Below, in pieces: positions 31,312-41,176 of a stretch of DNA of 64,000 nucleotides. Made by a program: the position numbers and the translations under genes. Each line of letters begins with the position of its first letter. The first letter of the stretch is position 1. Source of the DNA: Myxococcales bacterium (GTDB taxonomy: Bacteria > Myxococcota_A > Polyangia > Palsa-1104). The notes under the pieces were generated by a model. It was not told the DNA's origin, did not search any database, and worked only from the letters and a program-made list of their open reading frames with translations. Where the stretch lies: positions 1-64,000 of the forward strand of contig PNAM01000030.1 in assembly GCA_003170275.1 (NCBI GenBank). Reading direction: 5' to 3'.

Positions 31312-33483
31312 ATGGCCATCAATCCGGTTCCTTTCGGCAAGTACGAGCTGATCTCCAGGCTGGCCGCCGGGGGAATGGCGGAGATTTTCCTCGCGCGCAC
31401 CAAATCCATCCAGGGCTTCGAGAAGTACCTCGTGATCAAGAAGATCCTGCGCAACCGGACCAACGATCCGGAGTTCGTGCGCATGTTCCTCGATGAAGCG
31501 CGCGTCGCCGCCACCCTCGACCATCCGAACATCGTTCAGATCTACGACGTCGGCTCCGTCGAGAACGAGTACTTCATCGCGATGGAGTATTTGCGCGGCC
31601 ACAACCTGATCGAGATCGTCCGCGCAGGCGCCAAGCTCGGCTACTCGAAGCCTCCGCTCGAGCACGTGATGTCGATCTTGTCGGGGGTCTGCGCCGGTCT
31701 GCACTACGCCCACGACAAGCGAGATTACCAGGGTCGCCCGCTCGAGATCGTTCACCGCGATGTGACGCCGCAGAACGTGGTCGCCAGCTTCGACGGCGCG
31801 GTGAAGATCGTCGACTTCGGCATCGCCAAGGCGGCGACGCGCGAGGTGGAGACGCTGGCCGGCACGCTGAAGGGAAAGATCGGCTACATGTCGCCGGAGC
31901 AGTGTCGCGGGCAGGGCGTCGATCGCCGCTCGGACCTGTTCGCCGTCGGCATCATCCTGTACGAGCTCACCACCGGTAAGCGGCTCTATCACGAGCGCTC
32001 GGATTTCGAGACGCTCAAGAAGATCATCGAAGGCCCGGTCCCATCGCCGCGCGACATCTTGCCGTTCTATCCGGCGGCGCTGAACTCGATCGTCGTGCGC
32101 TGCTTGCAGAAGAATCCCGAGGAGCGCTATCAGACCGCACGAGATCTGCACTCCGATCTCGACGCGTTCTCGCGCGACAACCAGCTCGTGACCGGGACGG
32201 TTCCGCTGTCGCAGTACATGGAGCGCGTGTTCGCCGACGAGCTCGCGGCGCAGAAGCACGCCGAGGGGTCGGGCCTGGTGTTCTCATCGCAGGCGGCGAC
32301 CTCGTCGTCGAGCCCGTCGTATCTGGGCGAGACCTCGCGGCGCTCGAGCCAGATCGAGGTGCCGCTGGTCAAGGCGCGGCGCCAGCACATGATCACGCGC
32401 GGGCTGCAAGCGCTCGCGGCGGTGCTGTTGGTGGTCGCGGGCGGCGTGTTCGTCTGGTGGCGCACGCGACCCCCGCCGGGAACCGCGCTGCCCGTGGCGC
32501 TCGCGCCGGCGACCGTGCCCCCGTCGACGATGCCGGTGGTGCCGGCGCCGGCGGGAACGATCGCGGGCGCGCAACCCGGTGCGGTTCCGGTGCAGCCCGG
32601 CGTTGCGGTGGCGGCGCCAGCGCCGATCGCGCCAGGTGCCATTGCGCCGGGCACGGTTCCGATGGCACCGGGCGCGGCTCCGCCGGTGGCTGCGATCGCG
32701 CCCGGGATCGGGCCGGCGCGTCCCAAGCCGGTGCCGAAGCCGGGAGATGCCCACCTCACGATCGCTTCCGATCCGCGCTGCGAGGTGCTCGTCGACGGGG
32801 TGCCGTTCGGCTCCACGCCGCTCATCGATCTGGCGGTCTCGGCGGGCAAGCACACGGTGATCCTGCTCAACTCGCAGGCGGGCATCAAAGAGATCCAGCG
32901 GATCACGCTCTCCACCGGCCAGTTGTGGACGCGCTCGTTCCAGCTCGACGGCGGCAAGATGATTTCGCAGAACGGATTGTCGGCTCGGATGCTCAGCGGT
33001 GCGCCGGCTGCGGCCGCAGCTCCCCCTGCGCCGGCGGTGGCCGCGACAGTCGAGCCGAAGAAAGACAGTGCGCCCGGCACCAGGCCCAGGGCGATCGAAG
33101 GGAGCGCGTCCGCCCCGCCAGTCGCCGTCGCCGCCCCGGCGCCCAAACCAGCGCCGCCGCCTGCTGCTGCGCCGCCGATCAAGCCGGCCGCACCCGCGCC
33201 GCCGCCCGCGCGGACCGTGGCCGGCTTCGTGCTCGACGCGCAGAAGGTAACGGCTCCGACAGCCCACCTGCCCGACGCGGTGACCGATCGCGAGCACGGC
33301 AAGAAACTCGTCGGCACCTACAAGATCTGCGTGAACAAGGATGGGCATGTCTACGATGTGTCGACGGTCGCCTCGATCTCGGGCGCGGACGGGTCGATCA
33401 TGGACACCATCCGGTCGTGGAAGTACAAGCCGCAGACCGGCAACGTCTGTGCAGCGAAAGTATTGAGTTTCCAGGTTCCCTAG
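31312..33483 (+). CDS. Ser/Thr kinase with PEGA and TonB-C-like extracytoplasmic domains
   Basis: A 723-residue receptor-like kinase. Kinase domain at about 7-275: AAGGMAEIFLA, VIKKIL, IVHRDVTPQN, IVDFGIAKA and YMSPEQC, all intact. A membrane helix follows near 363-384 (GLQALAAVLLVVAGGVFVWW), then a Pro/Ala-rich stretch, a PEGA domain (AHLTIASDPRCEVLVDGVPFGSTPLIDL, about 481-545) and, after another Ala/Pro linker, a C-terminal domain with GTYKICVNKDGHVYDVSTVASISGADGSIMDTIRSWKYKP, resembling TonB C-terminal folds. The last two would lie outside the inner membrane. It precedes a receiver/DUF4388/TPR gene. Confidence 0.88.
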   Translation: MAINPVPFGKYELISRLAAGGMAEIFLARTKSIQGFEKYLVIKKILRNRTNDPEFVRMFLDEARVAATLDHPNIVQIYDVGSVENEYFIAMEYLRGHNLIEIVRAGAKLGYSKPPLEHVMSILSGVCAGLHYAHDKRDYQGRPLEIVHRDVTPQNVVASFDGAVKIVDFGIAKAATREVETLAGTLKGKIGYMSPEQCRGQGVDRRSDLFAVGIILYELTTGKRLYHERSDFETLKKIIEGPVPSPRDILPFYPAALNSIVVRCLQKNPEERYQTARDLHSDLDAFSRDNQLVTGTVPLSQYMERVFADELAAQKHAEGSGLVFSSQAATSSSSPSYLGETSRRSSQIEVPLVKARRQHMITRGLQALAAVLLVVAGGVFVWWRTRPPPGTALPVALAPATVPPSTMPVVPAPAGTIAGAQPGAVPVQPGVAVAAPAPIAPGAIAPGTVPMAPGAAPPVAAIAPGIGPARPKPVPKPGDAHLTIASDPRCEVLVDGVPFGSTPLIDLAVSAGKHTVILLNSQAGIKEIQRITLSTGQLWTRSFQLDGGKMISQNGLSARMLSGAPAAAAAPPAPAVAATVEPKKDSAPGTRPRAIEGSASAPPVAVAAPAPKPAPPPAAAPPIKPAAPAPPPARTVAGFVLDAQKVTAPTAHLPDAVTDREHGKKLVGTYKICVNKDGHVYDVSTVASISGADGSIMDTIRSWKYKPQTGNVCAAKVLSFQVP

Positions 33484-33494
33484 CCTTGACCGGT

Positions 33495-33525
33495 GGAAGG
33501 TGGGGGGCTAGACTTCTAGCCTTCC
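33495..33525. other. Nested inverted repeats between kinase and receiver genes
   Basis: GGCTAGA-CT-TCTAGCC (33506-33521) is a perfect 7-bp inverted repeat, flanked by GGAAGG (33495-33500) and CCTTCC (33520-33525), which can pair as an alternative outer stem. It lies in the 54-nt gap, 12 nt before the TTG start of the receiver gene. It could attenuate or be an operator; no T-tract follows, so an intrinsic terminator is unlikely. Confidence 0.35.
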
Positions 33526-33537
33526 GACGGGTGGAAT

Positions 33538-36105
33538 TTGGCGAAGCAGAGCCTCCTGCTGGTCGACGGGGATACCAAGAGCCTTCGCGTTCTAGAGGTC
33601 AGCCTCAAGAAGGCCGGGTTCAACGTCACCACGGCTGTGAACGGTCAAGATGCGCTGTCCAAGGTGGAGACAGCTGCGCCCGATCTGATCATCTCGGACA
33701 CGAAGATGCCGGAGATGGACGGGTTCGAGCTGGTCGAGAGGCTCAAGCAGAACGTCGACTGGACGGCCATCCCGTTCATCTTCTTGACGGCGCAGAGCGA
33801 CATCGAGGACAAGATCCGCGGGCTCGAGCTGGGCGTGGAGGACTACCTCACCAAGCCCATCTACATCAAAGAGATCATCACGCGCGTCAAGATCCTGCTG
33901 CAGAAGAAGCAGCGGCAGTCGATTGAGGAGAACAAGCGCGGCGAGTCACGCACCAAGTTCGCCGGGCAGCTCGCGGACATGGCGGTGGTCGATCTGATTC
34001 AGACCATCGAGATCAGCCGCAAGTCGGGCGTCATCCACTTCAAGCATCCCGATGGCAAGCGCGGGTCGATCTACTTCCGCGCCGGCAAGGTGATCGACGC
34101 GGAGCTCGCGCGGCTCACCGGCGAAGATGCGGTGTATCGCTTGCTGGTGTGGGCCGACGGCGAGTTCGAGGTCGAGTTCAAGAACGTCCGGCGCAAGGAC
34201 GTGATCGAGCTGTCGTCGCAAGGCCTGTTGATGGAGGGCATGCGGCGCGTCGACGAGTGGGGCCGGCTGTGCGAGCAGCTGCCGCCGCTCGAGACCGTGT
34301 TCGAGGTCGACTATCGCGAGCTGGCCGAGCGGCTGGCGGAGATTCCCGACGAGATCAACGGGATCCTGCGGCTGTTCGACGGGCGGCGCATGCTGATGGC
34401 GGTGGTCGACGATTGTGAGTTCGCCGATCTCGAAGCGCTGAACGTGATCTCGAAGCTGTACTTCGAAGGCCTGGTGTACGACGCCAGCGCCGGCGGCGCG
34501 CCGTCGGACGACACCTACGCCGACGAGGCGCCCGAGCTCGAGGGTTGGCTCGCCGAGCCGCACCTGCAGCCGGAGTCCGCAGAAAACCTGGTGCAAGAAG
34601 ATCTTCCCGCCAACCCCGAGAACGAGCCGCCGGGCGAGAAGCGCGATGCGCCGGACGGCTGGGGCGGGACGTTCGACGAGGCGTCGAGCGCGGAGGGCGC
34701 GCCGCCGCACCACCCGCAGAACGGCGATGCACACGTGCTGCCGCAGACCGAGCTGCGCTTTCGCGACACCCTGCGAGAGAGCCGGACCGGTACGCACGAG
34801 TCGGTGCCGTCGGTGCCGTCGGTGCACGACACGCTGCCGCCGACGCGCGACACGCTGCCCGGCATGGGCATCGTTCCCGCGTCGGAGCGGCCGACGATCG
34901 AGATGCGCGCGCAAGATCTGTCTGCGACGGTGCCGGACCTGACGGCACGCCACGACACCGATCCGGACAACTACGCGCCGGTCGATCCGATGACGGCCGA
35001 GGCGGAGCGGCTCGACCGCTCGCTGGCGAACGCGATGGAAGAAGCGCCGCGCTCTTCACAGCAGATGGCCGCGGTGCGGCCGCCGGAGGCGATTCCCGAG
35101 TTCGAAGTGCCGACGGATGGCGAAGGCGTGGTGTTGCAGTTTCCCGCACCGCAGCTCTCGCAGCAGCAGGCGGCGCTCGCGCGCGTGACGCTGCGCAAGA
35201 CGCCGCGCAACGCCGGTACGCAAACACCGAACGATCTGTTGCAGCCGGTGTCGGGGGTGAGCGATCATCATTCGGCGATCGAGCCGTCGGCGGCGTCGAT
35301 GGAAGAGTCGCCGGTGGTGATCTCCGATACGCTGATGTCGGATCTGTCATCGACGCGGCCGGCCGCGACCGACTCGGTGGACGAGTTCGACGATCCGTCG
35401 TCGACCCCGTTGCCGTCGCCGTTGCCGCCCGACAGCGAGTTCGTCGAAGCGGTGCGCATCGGGCTGGAGGTGCGCGCACCGGAGGCGCAGCCGCTCGACG
35501 AGGATGAGCTGCAGCAGTCGCCGAGGACCGGACGGGGCGCGAAGATCGCGATCGTGTCGGTGCTGGTGGCCGGGATGGTTTCGATCATCGTCGCGTTCGG
35601 CGTGAGCAAAAAGAAACCGATCGACGAGCAGCCGTTGCCGAAGACGGTCGAGGCGCCGAAGCCGGTGACTCCGCCCGAGCCGCCGCCCGTCGCTGAGGTG
35701 ACGCCGCCGCCGGTTGCGCCGGTCGCGGTCGATCCGGTCAAGCAAGCGGGCGAGTACGGCGCGCTCGTCGACGAAGGGCGCGCGCTGTACAAGAAGGGCC
35801 AGACCAAGAAGGCCATTCCGCCGCTCGAGCAGGCGGTCGCGCTCAAGGCCGACGGTGACGACGCGCTCGCGCTCCTCGCGCACTGCTACCTCGATCGCGG
35901 CTCATTGAAGAAGGCGCTCGACGCCGCGAACCTGGCGATCGCCGCCAACGCGTCGAACGCCGACGCGTATCTGGTGGTGGGCACCGTGCAGCAAACCCAA
36001 GAGCACAAGGCCGAAGCCAAGACCGCCTACCAGACCTACCTCAAGCTGGCGCCGAAGGGCGAGTACGCCGGCGAGATTCGCTCGATCCTTTCTTCGCTCA
36101 AGTAA
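33538..36105 (+). CDS. Receiver-DUF4388-TPR membrane protein
   Basis: An 855-residue protein with a TTG start. Residues 1-120 form a response-regulator receiver with D10/D12, phospho-acceptor D54 ([13 protein letters not shown]), T84 and K106. Residues about 138-310 resemble DUF4388/PATAN ([32 protein letters not shown], then [12 protein letters not shown]), as in gliding-motility and predation regulators. A long low-complexity acidic/Pro region follows, a membrane helix ([19 protein letters not shown], about 683-701), then TPR-like helices ([21 protein letters not shown]). The TPR part would be periplasmic. It overlaps tsaD by one base (TAATG). Confidence 0.82.
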   Translation: MAKQSLLLVDGDTKSLRVLEVSLKKAGFNVTTAVNGQDALSKVETAAPDLIISDTKMPEMDGFELVERLKQNVDWTAIPFIFLTAQSDIEDKIRGLELGVEDYLTKPIYIKEIITRVKILLQKKQRQSIEENKRGESRTKFAGQLADMAVVDLIQTIEISRKSGVIHFKHPDGKRGSIYFRAGKVIDAELARLTGEDAVYRLLVWADGEFEVEFKNVRRKDVIELSSQGLLMEGMRRVDEWGRLCEQLPPLETVFEVDYRELAERLAEIPDEINGILRLFDGRRMLMAVVDDCEFADLEALNVISKLYFEGLVYDASAGGAPSDDTYADEAPELEGWLAEPHLQPESAENLVQEDLPANPENEPPGEKRDAPDGWGGTFDEASSAEGAPPHHPQNGDAHVLPQTELRFRDTLRESRTGTHESVPSVPSVHDTLPPTRDTLPGMGIVPASERPTIEMRAQDLSATVPDLTARHDTDPDNYAPVDPMTAEAERLDRSLANAMEEAPRSSQQMAAVRPPEAIPEFEVPTDGEGVVLQFPAPQLSQQQAALARVTLRKTPRNAGTQTPNDLLQPVSGVSDHHSAIEPSAASMEESPVVISDTLMSDLSSTRPAATDSVDEFDDPSSTPLPSPLPPDSEFVEAVRIGLEVRAPEAQPLDEDELQQSPRTGRGAKIAIVSVLVAGMVSIIVAFGVSKKKPIDEQPLPKTVEAPKPVTPPEPPPVAEVTPPPVAPVAVDPVKQAGEYGALVDEGRALYKKGQTKKAIPPLEQAVALKADGDDALALLAHCYLDRGSLKKALDAANLAIAANASNADAYLVVGTVQQTQEHKAEAKTAYQTYLKLAPKGEYAGEIRSILSSLK

Positions 36106-37103
36106 TGCTGGTTCTTGGCATCGAGTCGTCTTGCGACGAGACGGCCGCGGCGGTGGTCGAGGACGGGCGCATCGTTCGTTCGGACACCGTGTGGTCGCAG
36201 GTGGCGGTGCACCAGGCGTACGGCGGCGTGGTGCCCGAGATCGCGTCGCGCGCGCACGTGGTGAACGTGGTGCCGGTCCTCGAGGCTGCGATCGCGGAGG
36301 CGGGGATCACGCTCGACGAGCTCGGCGGGATCGCGGTCACGCGCGGACCGGGGCTGGTCGGCGCGCTGTTGGTCGGCGTACAGGCGGCCAAGGCGATCGC
36401 CTACGCGCGCGGGCTGCCGCTGGTCGGCGTGAACCACCTCGAGGGTCATCTGTGCGCGGTGTTCCTCGACACGCCGCGGGTACCGGCGTTCCCGCACCTG
36501 GCGCTGCTGGTGTCGGGCGGGCACTCCGAGATCGTGATCGCGCGCGACTTCGGCCGCTACGAGCTGCTCGGCTCGACGCGCGACGACGCGGCAGGCGAGG
36601 CGTTCGACAAGGTCGGCAAGATGCTCGGGCTCGGCTATCCGGCGGGGCCGGTGGTCGACCAGCTGGCGCAGACCGGCGATCCGAACGCGGTCAAGCTGCC
36701 ACGGCCGATGCGCGGCAAGGGCCTCGACTTCAGCTTCAGCGGCATGAAGACCGCGGTGGCGACACACCTGCAACGGAACGGCCTGCCTGTGGGGCAGGCG
36801 CTGGCGGATCTGTGCGCGAGCTTTCAAGCGTCGGTGGTCGAGCAGCTGGTTTCGAAGACGATGTTGGCGCTCGAGGCCGAGGGGCTGCAGCAGCTGGTTG
36901 TCGCCGGGGGCGTCGCCTGCAACCGTGGGCTGCGCGAGCGGCTCGAGCGCGAGGCGAACGCGCGTGGCTTCGAGCTCTTCGTGCCGCCGCCGAAGCGCTG
37001 CACCGACAACGCGGCGATGATCGCGTGCGCGGGGCACCATCGGTTGGCCCGCGGCGAGCGCGCGGATCTGGCGCTCAACGCCACCGCCACGCTGCCGCTC
37101 TAA
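36105..37103 (+). CDS. tsaD: tRNA threonylcarbamoyladenosine synthase component TsaD
   Basis: TsaD transfers the threonylcarbamoyl group to A37 of ANN-reading tRNAs with TsaB and TsaE. The 332-residue protein has LGIESSCDETAAAVV at the N-terminus, the metal-binding VNHLEGHLCA (HxxxH), LLVSGGHSEIV, LDFSFSGMKTAV, VAGGVACNRGLR and the CTDNAAMIA Asp. The ATG shares its A with the preceding stop. It is followed at once by rsmA. Confidence 0.96.
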   Translation: MLVLGIESSCDETAAAVVEDGRIVRSDTVWSQVAVHQAYGGVVPEIASRAHVVNVVPVLEAAIAEAGITLDELGGIAVTRGPGLVGALLVGVQAAKAIAYARGLPLVGVNHLEGHLCAVFLDTPRVPAFPHLALLVSGGHSEIVIARDFGRYELLGSTRDDAAGEAFDKVGKMLGLGYPAGPVVDQLAQTGDPNAVKLPRPMRGKGLDFSFSGMKTAVATHLQRNGLPVGQALADLCASFQASVVEQLVSKTMLALEAEGLQQLVVAGGVACNRGLRERLEREANARGFELFVPPPKRCTDNAAMIACAGHHRLARGERADLALNATATLPL

Positions 37104-37104
37104 C

Positions 37105-37941
37105 GTGGACGCCCCCGACGCGCGCGCGCTGCTGAAGAAGTACCAACTGCGCGCGAAGAAGAGCTGGGGACAGAACTTTCTCGTCGACGAGCGCGCGTAT
37201 CAGAAGATCGTCGAGGCGTGCCAGCTCGAGGACGGCGCCCCGGTGGTGGAGATCGGCGCGGGCCTGGGCACGCTCACCTGGCGGTTGGCGCAAAAGGCCA
37301 CCAAGGTGATCGCCATCGAGCGCGATCGCGACATGGTGGCGATCCTGCGCGAGGAGCTGGGGGCCGTCGAGAACGTGGAGATCGCCGAGGCCAACGCGCT
37401 CACCTACGACTACGCCGCGGTCCCGGGGCGACCGGTGGTGGTGGGGAACCTGCCGTACCAGATCGCGTCGCCGATCTTGTTCCGGCTGCTCGATGCGCGC
37501 GCCAACCTGCGTCGCATCGTGGTGATGCTGCAGCGCGAGATGGTCGATCGGATCGTCGCGCAGCCGGCCACACCCGCGTACGGCGCGCTGTCGGCGATGG
37601 TGCGCATGTATGGCGAGCCGAAGCTGATGGCGAAGGTGCCGGCGGGCGCGTTCGTGCCCGCGCCGCGCGTCGACTCGGCGGTGCTGCGCATCACGCCGTA
37701 TGCCGAGGGGCGAACGCGCGTGCCGGTGCGCGATGTGGAGTGGTTCAGCCAGGTGGTGCACGGCGCGTTCAACCAGCGCCGCAAGACCCTGCGCAACGCG
37801 CTGCGGGCGATGATCGACGACGCGCCGCTCGACGCCGCGCTGGCCGAGGTGGGGATCGACCCGCAGAGGCGGGGCGAGACGCTCTCGGTCGAAGAGTTCG
37901 CCCTCCTGGCGGACGCGATCCATACCAAGCGGCATGCCTGA
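37105..37941 (+). CDS. rsmA: 16S rRNA dimethyladenosine transferase RsmA (KsgA)
   Basis: RsmA dimethylates A1518 and A1519 of 16S rRNA. The 278-residue protein (GTG start one base after tsaD) has KKSWGQNFLVDE, the SAM motif VVEIGAGLGTLTWRL, acidic IERDRDM, and motif IV VVGNLPYQIASPIL. FNQRRKTLRNAL near the C-terminus is diagnostic. It overlaps mutM by 8 nt. Confidence 0.96.
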   Translation: MDAPDARALLKKYQLRAKKSWGQNFLVDERAYQKIVEACQLEDGAPVVEIGAGLGTLTWRLAQKATKVIAIERDRDMVAILREELGAVENVEIAEANALTYDYAAVPGRPVVVGNLPYQIASPILFRLLDARANLRRIVVMLQREMVDRIVAQPATPAYGALSAMVRMYGEPKLMAKVPAGAFVPAPRVDSAVLRITPYAEGRTRVPVRDVEWFSQVVHGAFNQRRKTLRNALRAMIDDAPLDAALAEVGIDPQRRGETLSVEEFALLADAIHTKRHA

Positions 37942-38758
37942 GCTGCCCGAGGTAGAGAACGTGGCGCGGACGTTGCGCCCGCGACTGGTGGGCACGCGCG
38001 TGCTCGGCGTCGAGGCGAGCGGCCTCCCGCTGCGGCGCCCGGTCGATCTCGCGCGGCTGCGCGCGGCGTGCAAGAACGCGCGCGTCACCAGCGTGCGGCG
38101 GGTCGGCAAGTACCTGCTCTTGGAGCTGTCGTCGGAAAAGGTGGTGCTGGCCCACCTCGGGATGAGCGGGCGGCTGGTGTTCGCGGCCTCGAGCGAGCCG
38201 CGCCGGCCGCACACGCACGCGCTGTTCGCGCTCGAGGGTGGGCTCGACCTGCGCTACGTGGATCCGCGGCGCTTCGGCGTGCTCCGGGTGTACGACCTGG
38301 CGCAGCTCGAGGCGTCGCCGGAGCTTTCGGTGCTGGGCGTCGATCCGCTCGAGGACGGGTTCAGCGCCGACTATCTACACGAGGCGCTCGCCGGCACGCG
38401 TCGCGAGCTCAAGGGGTTCCTGCTCGATCAGGGATGCATCGCCGGGTTGGGCAACATCTATGCATGCGAGGCGATGTTCCTGGCCGGGGTCGCACCGCGC
38501 CGCCGCACCAACCGGCTGAGCCGAAACCGCGCGGTCGACTTGCACCGCGCGATCCGCAGCGTGCTCGAAACGGGAATCGCCAACCGCGGCACTTCGTTCT
38601 CGGATTACGTGGACGCGGACGGCGAAGCGGGCTCCAACCAGGACGCGCTGTGGGTGTATGGGCGCGAAGGCGAGCCGTGCCGAACGTGTAAGTCATTGAT
38701 AAAACGAGTAGTTCAAGGAGCCAGGTCGACTTTCTACTGCCCGCGCTGCCAGCGGTAG
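37934..38758 (+). CDS. mutM: Formamidopyrimidine-DNA glycosylase
   Basis: A base-excision enzyme that removes 8-oxoguanine and FaPy lesions. The 274-residue protein has the catalytic Pro-Glu start MPELPEVEN, VGKYLLLEL with the beta-Lys, the H2TH region GFLLDQGCIAGLGNIYACEAMF, and a C-terminal zinc finger CRTC-x16-CPRC. The N-terminal Pro and zinc finger make Fpg likelier than Nei. It is third in the tsaD-rsmA-mutM run. Confidence 0.94.
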   Translation: MPELPEVENVARTLRPRLVGTRVLGVEASGLPLRRPVDLARLRAACKNARVTSVRRVGKYLLLELSSEKVVLAHLGMSGRLVFAASSEPRRPHTHALFALEGGLDLRYVDPRRFGVLRVYDLAQLEASPELSVLGVDPLEDGFSADYLHEALAGTRRELKGFLLDQGCIAGLGNIYACEAMFLAGVAPRRRTNRLSRNRAVDLHRAIRSVLETGIANRGTSFSDYVDADGEAGSNQDALWVYGREGEPCRTCKSLIKRVVQGARSTFYCPRCQR

Positions 38759-38800
38759 ATCGTTTGTACACGCCGATGCGTTTGGAATCCTCAGAGACAT

Positions 38801-38829
38801 TTACAGAGTGGCGTGGCTTCAGCTACGAT
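38801..38829 (+). promoter_or_regulatory. Candidate promoter of the ECF sigma gene
   Basis: TTACAG (38801-38806), 17 nt, then TACGAT (38824-38829), the same -10 hexamer as upstream of the kinase at 31312. The GTG of the sigma gene is 41 nt downstream with AAGGGGAGTAGG before it. Confidence 0.4.
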
Positions 38830-38870
38830 CGCGGAGTTCCGAGGCTTGGCGACCGCCAAGGGGAGTAGGG

Positions 38871-39479
38871 GTGCGGCCTCCGAGGGATGACTCCGACGAG
38901 TCGCTGATGCTGCGGTATCGCGACGGAGATGTGAGGGCTTTCGAGGTGTTGGTCACCCGACACCGGAGGCCTGTGTACAATTTTATTTTCCGGTTCGTCC
39001 GCGACGCTGCGCAAGCCGAAGATCTGTTGCAGGAGACCTTCCTGCGGCTGATCAAGGGCGCCGACGCCTATGAGAAGCAGGCCAAATTCACGACCTGGCT
39101 GTACACCATCGCCCGCAACCTGTGCGTGGACGCGTCGCGACGTGGAAAGCATCGCAAGGCGGCGTCGTTGGACGCGCCTATTAATGGTGAAGAGGATGGA
39201 GCGGCGTTGATCGATCTGGTGGCAGGAGGCGGGCCGGCGGTGGACCGTCAGGCCATCAGCCGCGAGCTGGCGGTGCGGATCCGCCGCGCGGTCGAAGCGC
39301 TGCCCGACGAGCAACGGGAGATTTTCTTGTTGCGCGAGGTGAACGATCTACAGTTCAACGAGATTGCGGAGATTGTGGGCGTTCCGGAAAACACGGTGAA
39401 GAGCAGGATGCGCTATGCCCTCGAGAAATTGCGCGAAGCGCTCGAGGAATATCGCGATCTGGCGCAGGCAGTACAATGA
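38871..39479 (+). CDS. ECF-type RNA polymerase sigma factor
   Basis: A 202-residue sigma70-family factor with regions 2 and 4 only. Region 2 has RYRDGDVRAFEVLVTRHRRPVYNFIFRFV and DLLQETFLRLIKGA; region 4 has LPDEQREIFLLREVNDLQFNEIAEIVGVPENTVKSRMRYALEKLRE. I chose the GTG at 38871 because AAGGGGAG lies just upstream; an upstream ATG at 38808 lacks this and overlaps the promoter. The stop overlaps the anti-sigma gene ATG (ATGA), a typical ECF pair. Confidence 0.92.
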   Translation: MRPPRDDSDESLMLRYRDGDVRAFEVLVTRHRRPVYNFIFRFVRDAAQAEDLLQETFLRLIKGADAYEKQAKFTTWLYTIARNLCVDASRRGKHRKAASLDAPINGEEDGAALIDLVAGGGPAVDRQAISRELAVRIRRAVEALPDEQREIFLLREVNDLQFNEIAEIVGVPENTVKSRMRYALEKLREALEEYRDLAQAVQ

Positions 39480-41176
39480 GCGAAGCTACTCAACATATGC
39501 CTTCCGATCCGAGCGGTCCGTGCGACCAGCTGATCGACTTTGCGTACGATGAGCTGAGCGGCGCGGAGGCGGACGCGTTCAAGACGCACCTCGAGGGTTG
39601 CGCGAAGTGCCAGGCGGATCTGGCGGCGCTCAAGCGGGTGCGCGGCGCGGTCAAGGCCGCGTTGCCGATGGTCGAGCCGTCGGCGGTGGTGACCGGCGCG
39701 TTGCACGCCCAGCTGCTACACGCGGCGGCGCAGCGGGCCAGGGGCAAGCCACATTCGGTGGAAGCGCCGCGCGGCAAGATGCTGGCGTTCGTGCGCAAGG
39801 TGGTGATGCACCCGGCGTATGCGGCGGCGGCGATGGTGATCCTCGTCGGTGGTGCGGTGGGGATCCAGTGGTCGCGCGGACGCTTGTTGATGCCGGCGCC
39901 GGTGGCCGAGGAGACGGTCGCTCCGACGGCTACGCCCGCGCTCGAAGCGCCGGCGGCGGCACCAGCGGCTTCGCCGGCAGGGACATTCTTCGGGAAAGAA
40001 GACTCCGCCAAGGGCGCCGCGCCGATGGACAAGAGCGAGCGCGCGTCGGTGGCCAAGGAGTCGGCCAAGCTGGCGGCGCAGCTCGATACGCTGAGCAAGA
40101 CCGGCAAGGACAGCCTCAACCTCGAGATCGCCGGCAAGGCGATGCCCGTGCATTCGGCCGCGCCGGTGCGGCGCGATTCGTACGGCGACAACAATGGGTT
40201 CACCAACACCGTGCCGAGCGCGAAGAAGCGCGCGCTCTCGAATGATCCGGCCAATCCGCTCGCGGGCCTCGACGATCTGACCGTCGAGAAGGACACCCGT
40301 TATCACGGAAACGTGGTCGGCGCGCCGGCGAACAAGAACAGCGTGGGGCGCACGATCGCCGCGGGCGGCGAGACGCGCGGGGCCACCGGATCGCCGGGTG
40401 CGAACCAGCCCGAGTGGAACGCGCAGACCAGCACGATGGCCGGGAGCGTGACCTCGAAGTCGTCGCCGCCGCCGCCGCCCAAGGCCTCGGCGCCCGCATC
40501 GGTCGCTGCCAGCGCCGACCGCGAAGGGAATGACGCGCCGGTCGATAGACCGCGTGCGGAGTACAAATCGCAGCAGCAGGTCGTCGTCGACGGGAAGCTC
40601 GCCGGTCCGCGGTCCGGCTCGGGCGGCGCGATCGCGGGGGATGCCAAGCCGCAGGAGCAGAAGCCGGTGATCGCGCTGCCGCGCGCGCCGCAGGGTCAGG
40701 CGCAGGGGACGTCGGCGGGCTTGTTGACGCGCAACGCAGAGGGCCTGCGCAAGAAGGCCGACGATCTGGCGGCGAGCGGTCGCTGCGACGAGGCGGTGCG
40801 GATGTTCCAGGATCTGGAGAAGAGCTATCCGACCTATCGGATGACGCCGAAAGATCGACTGCCGTACGTCAAGTGCCTGCGCCAGACGGGGCGGTTGCAG
40901 CAGGCCTCGGACGAGCTCGATTCGCTCAAGCGCGAAAAGGCGGTCGACAACCGCATGATCCACGACGAAGAGCTGCAGCTCCAGCAGCGGATGCGCGCGC
41001 CGGCGCCGAGCAAGCAGATCGCCCAGCCCAAGGCCGCTGAGCCGAAGACTCCCGATCAGCGCCAGGTGCAGGAGGCGCGGCCGGCTAGAGGGAAGGCGAA
41101 GAAGGGCGCCGCGGCGGACGCGTACGAGGCGCCCGTGCAGGCGGCGCCGGCCGAGGCGAGCAAGCCAGGCTTTTAG
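39476..41176 (+). CDS. Anti-sigma factor with zinc-binding N-terminus and long C-terminal domain
   Basis: A 566-residue membrane protein. The ZAS-type motif is complete: C16, H38, C42, C45 (HLEGCAKC), which would hold the ECF sigma factor. One membrane helix lies near residues 112-131 (AYAAAAMVILVGGAVGIQW). The rest is predicted periplasmic: Ala/Pro/Ser-rich disordered stretches, a TPR-like stretch near 415-490 (LRKKADDLAASGRCDEAVRMFQDLEKSYPTYR) and a Lys/Ala-rich tail. Such a large extracytoplasmic part could sense envelope state. Its last 92 nt overlap rnhB on the opposite strand. Confidence 0.88.
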   Translation: MSEATQHMPSDPSGPCDQLIDFAYDELSGAEADAFKTHLEGCAKCQADLAALKRVRGAVKAALPMVEPSAVVTGALHAQLLHAAAQRARGKPHSVEAPRGKMLAFVRKVVMHPAYAAAAMVILVGGAVGIQWSRGRLLMPAPVAEETVAPTATPALEAPAAAPAASPAGTFFGKEDSAKGAAPMDKSERASVAKESAKLAAQLDTLSKTGKDSLNLEIAGKAMPVHSAAPVRRDSYGDNNGFTNTVPSAKKRALSNDPANPLAGLDDLTVEKDTRYHGNVVGAPANKNSVGRTIAAGGETRGATGSPGANQPEWNAQTSTMAGSVTSKSSPPPPPKASAPASVAASADREGNDAPVDRPRAEYKSQQQVVVDGKLAGPRSGSGGAIAGDAKPQEQKPVIALPRAPQGQAQGTSAGLLTRNAEGLRKKADDLAASGRCDEAVRMFQDLEKSYPTYRMTPKDRLPYVKCLRQTGRLQQASDELDSLKREKAVDNRMIHDEELQLQQRMRAPAPSKQIAQPKAAEPKTPDQRQVQEARPARGKAKKGAAADAYEAPVQAAPAEASKPGF

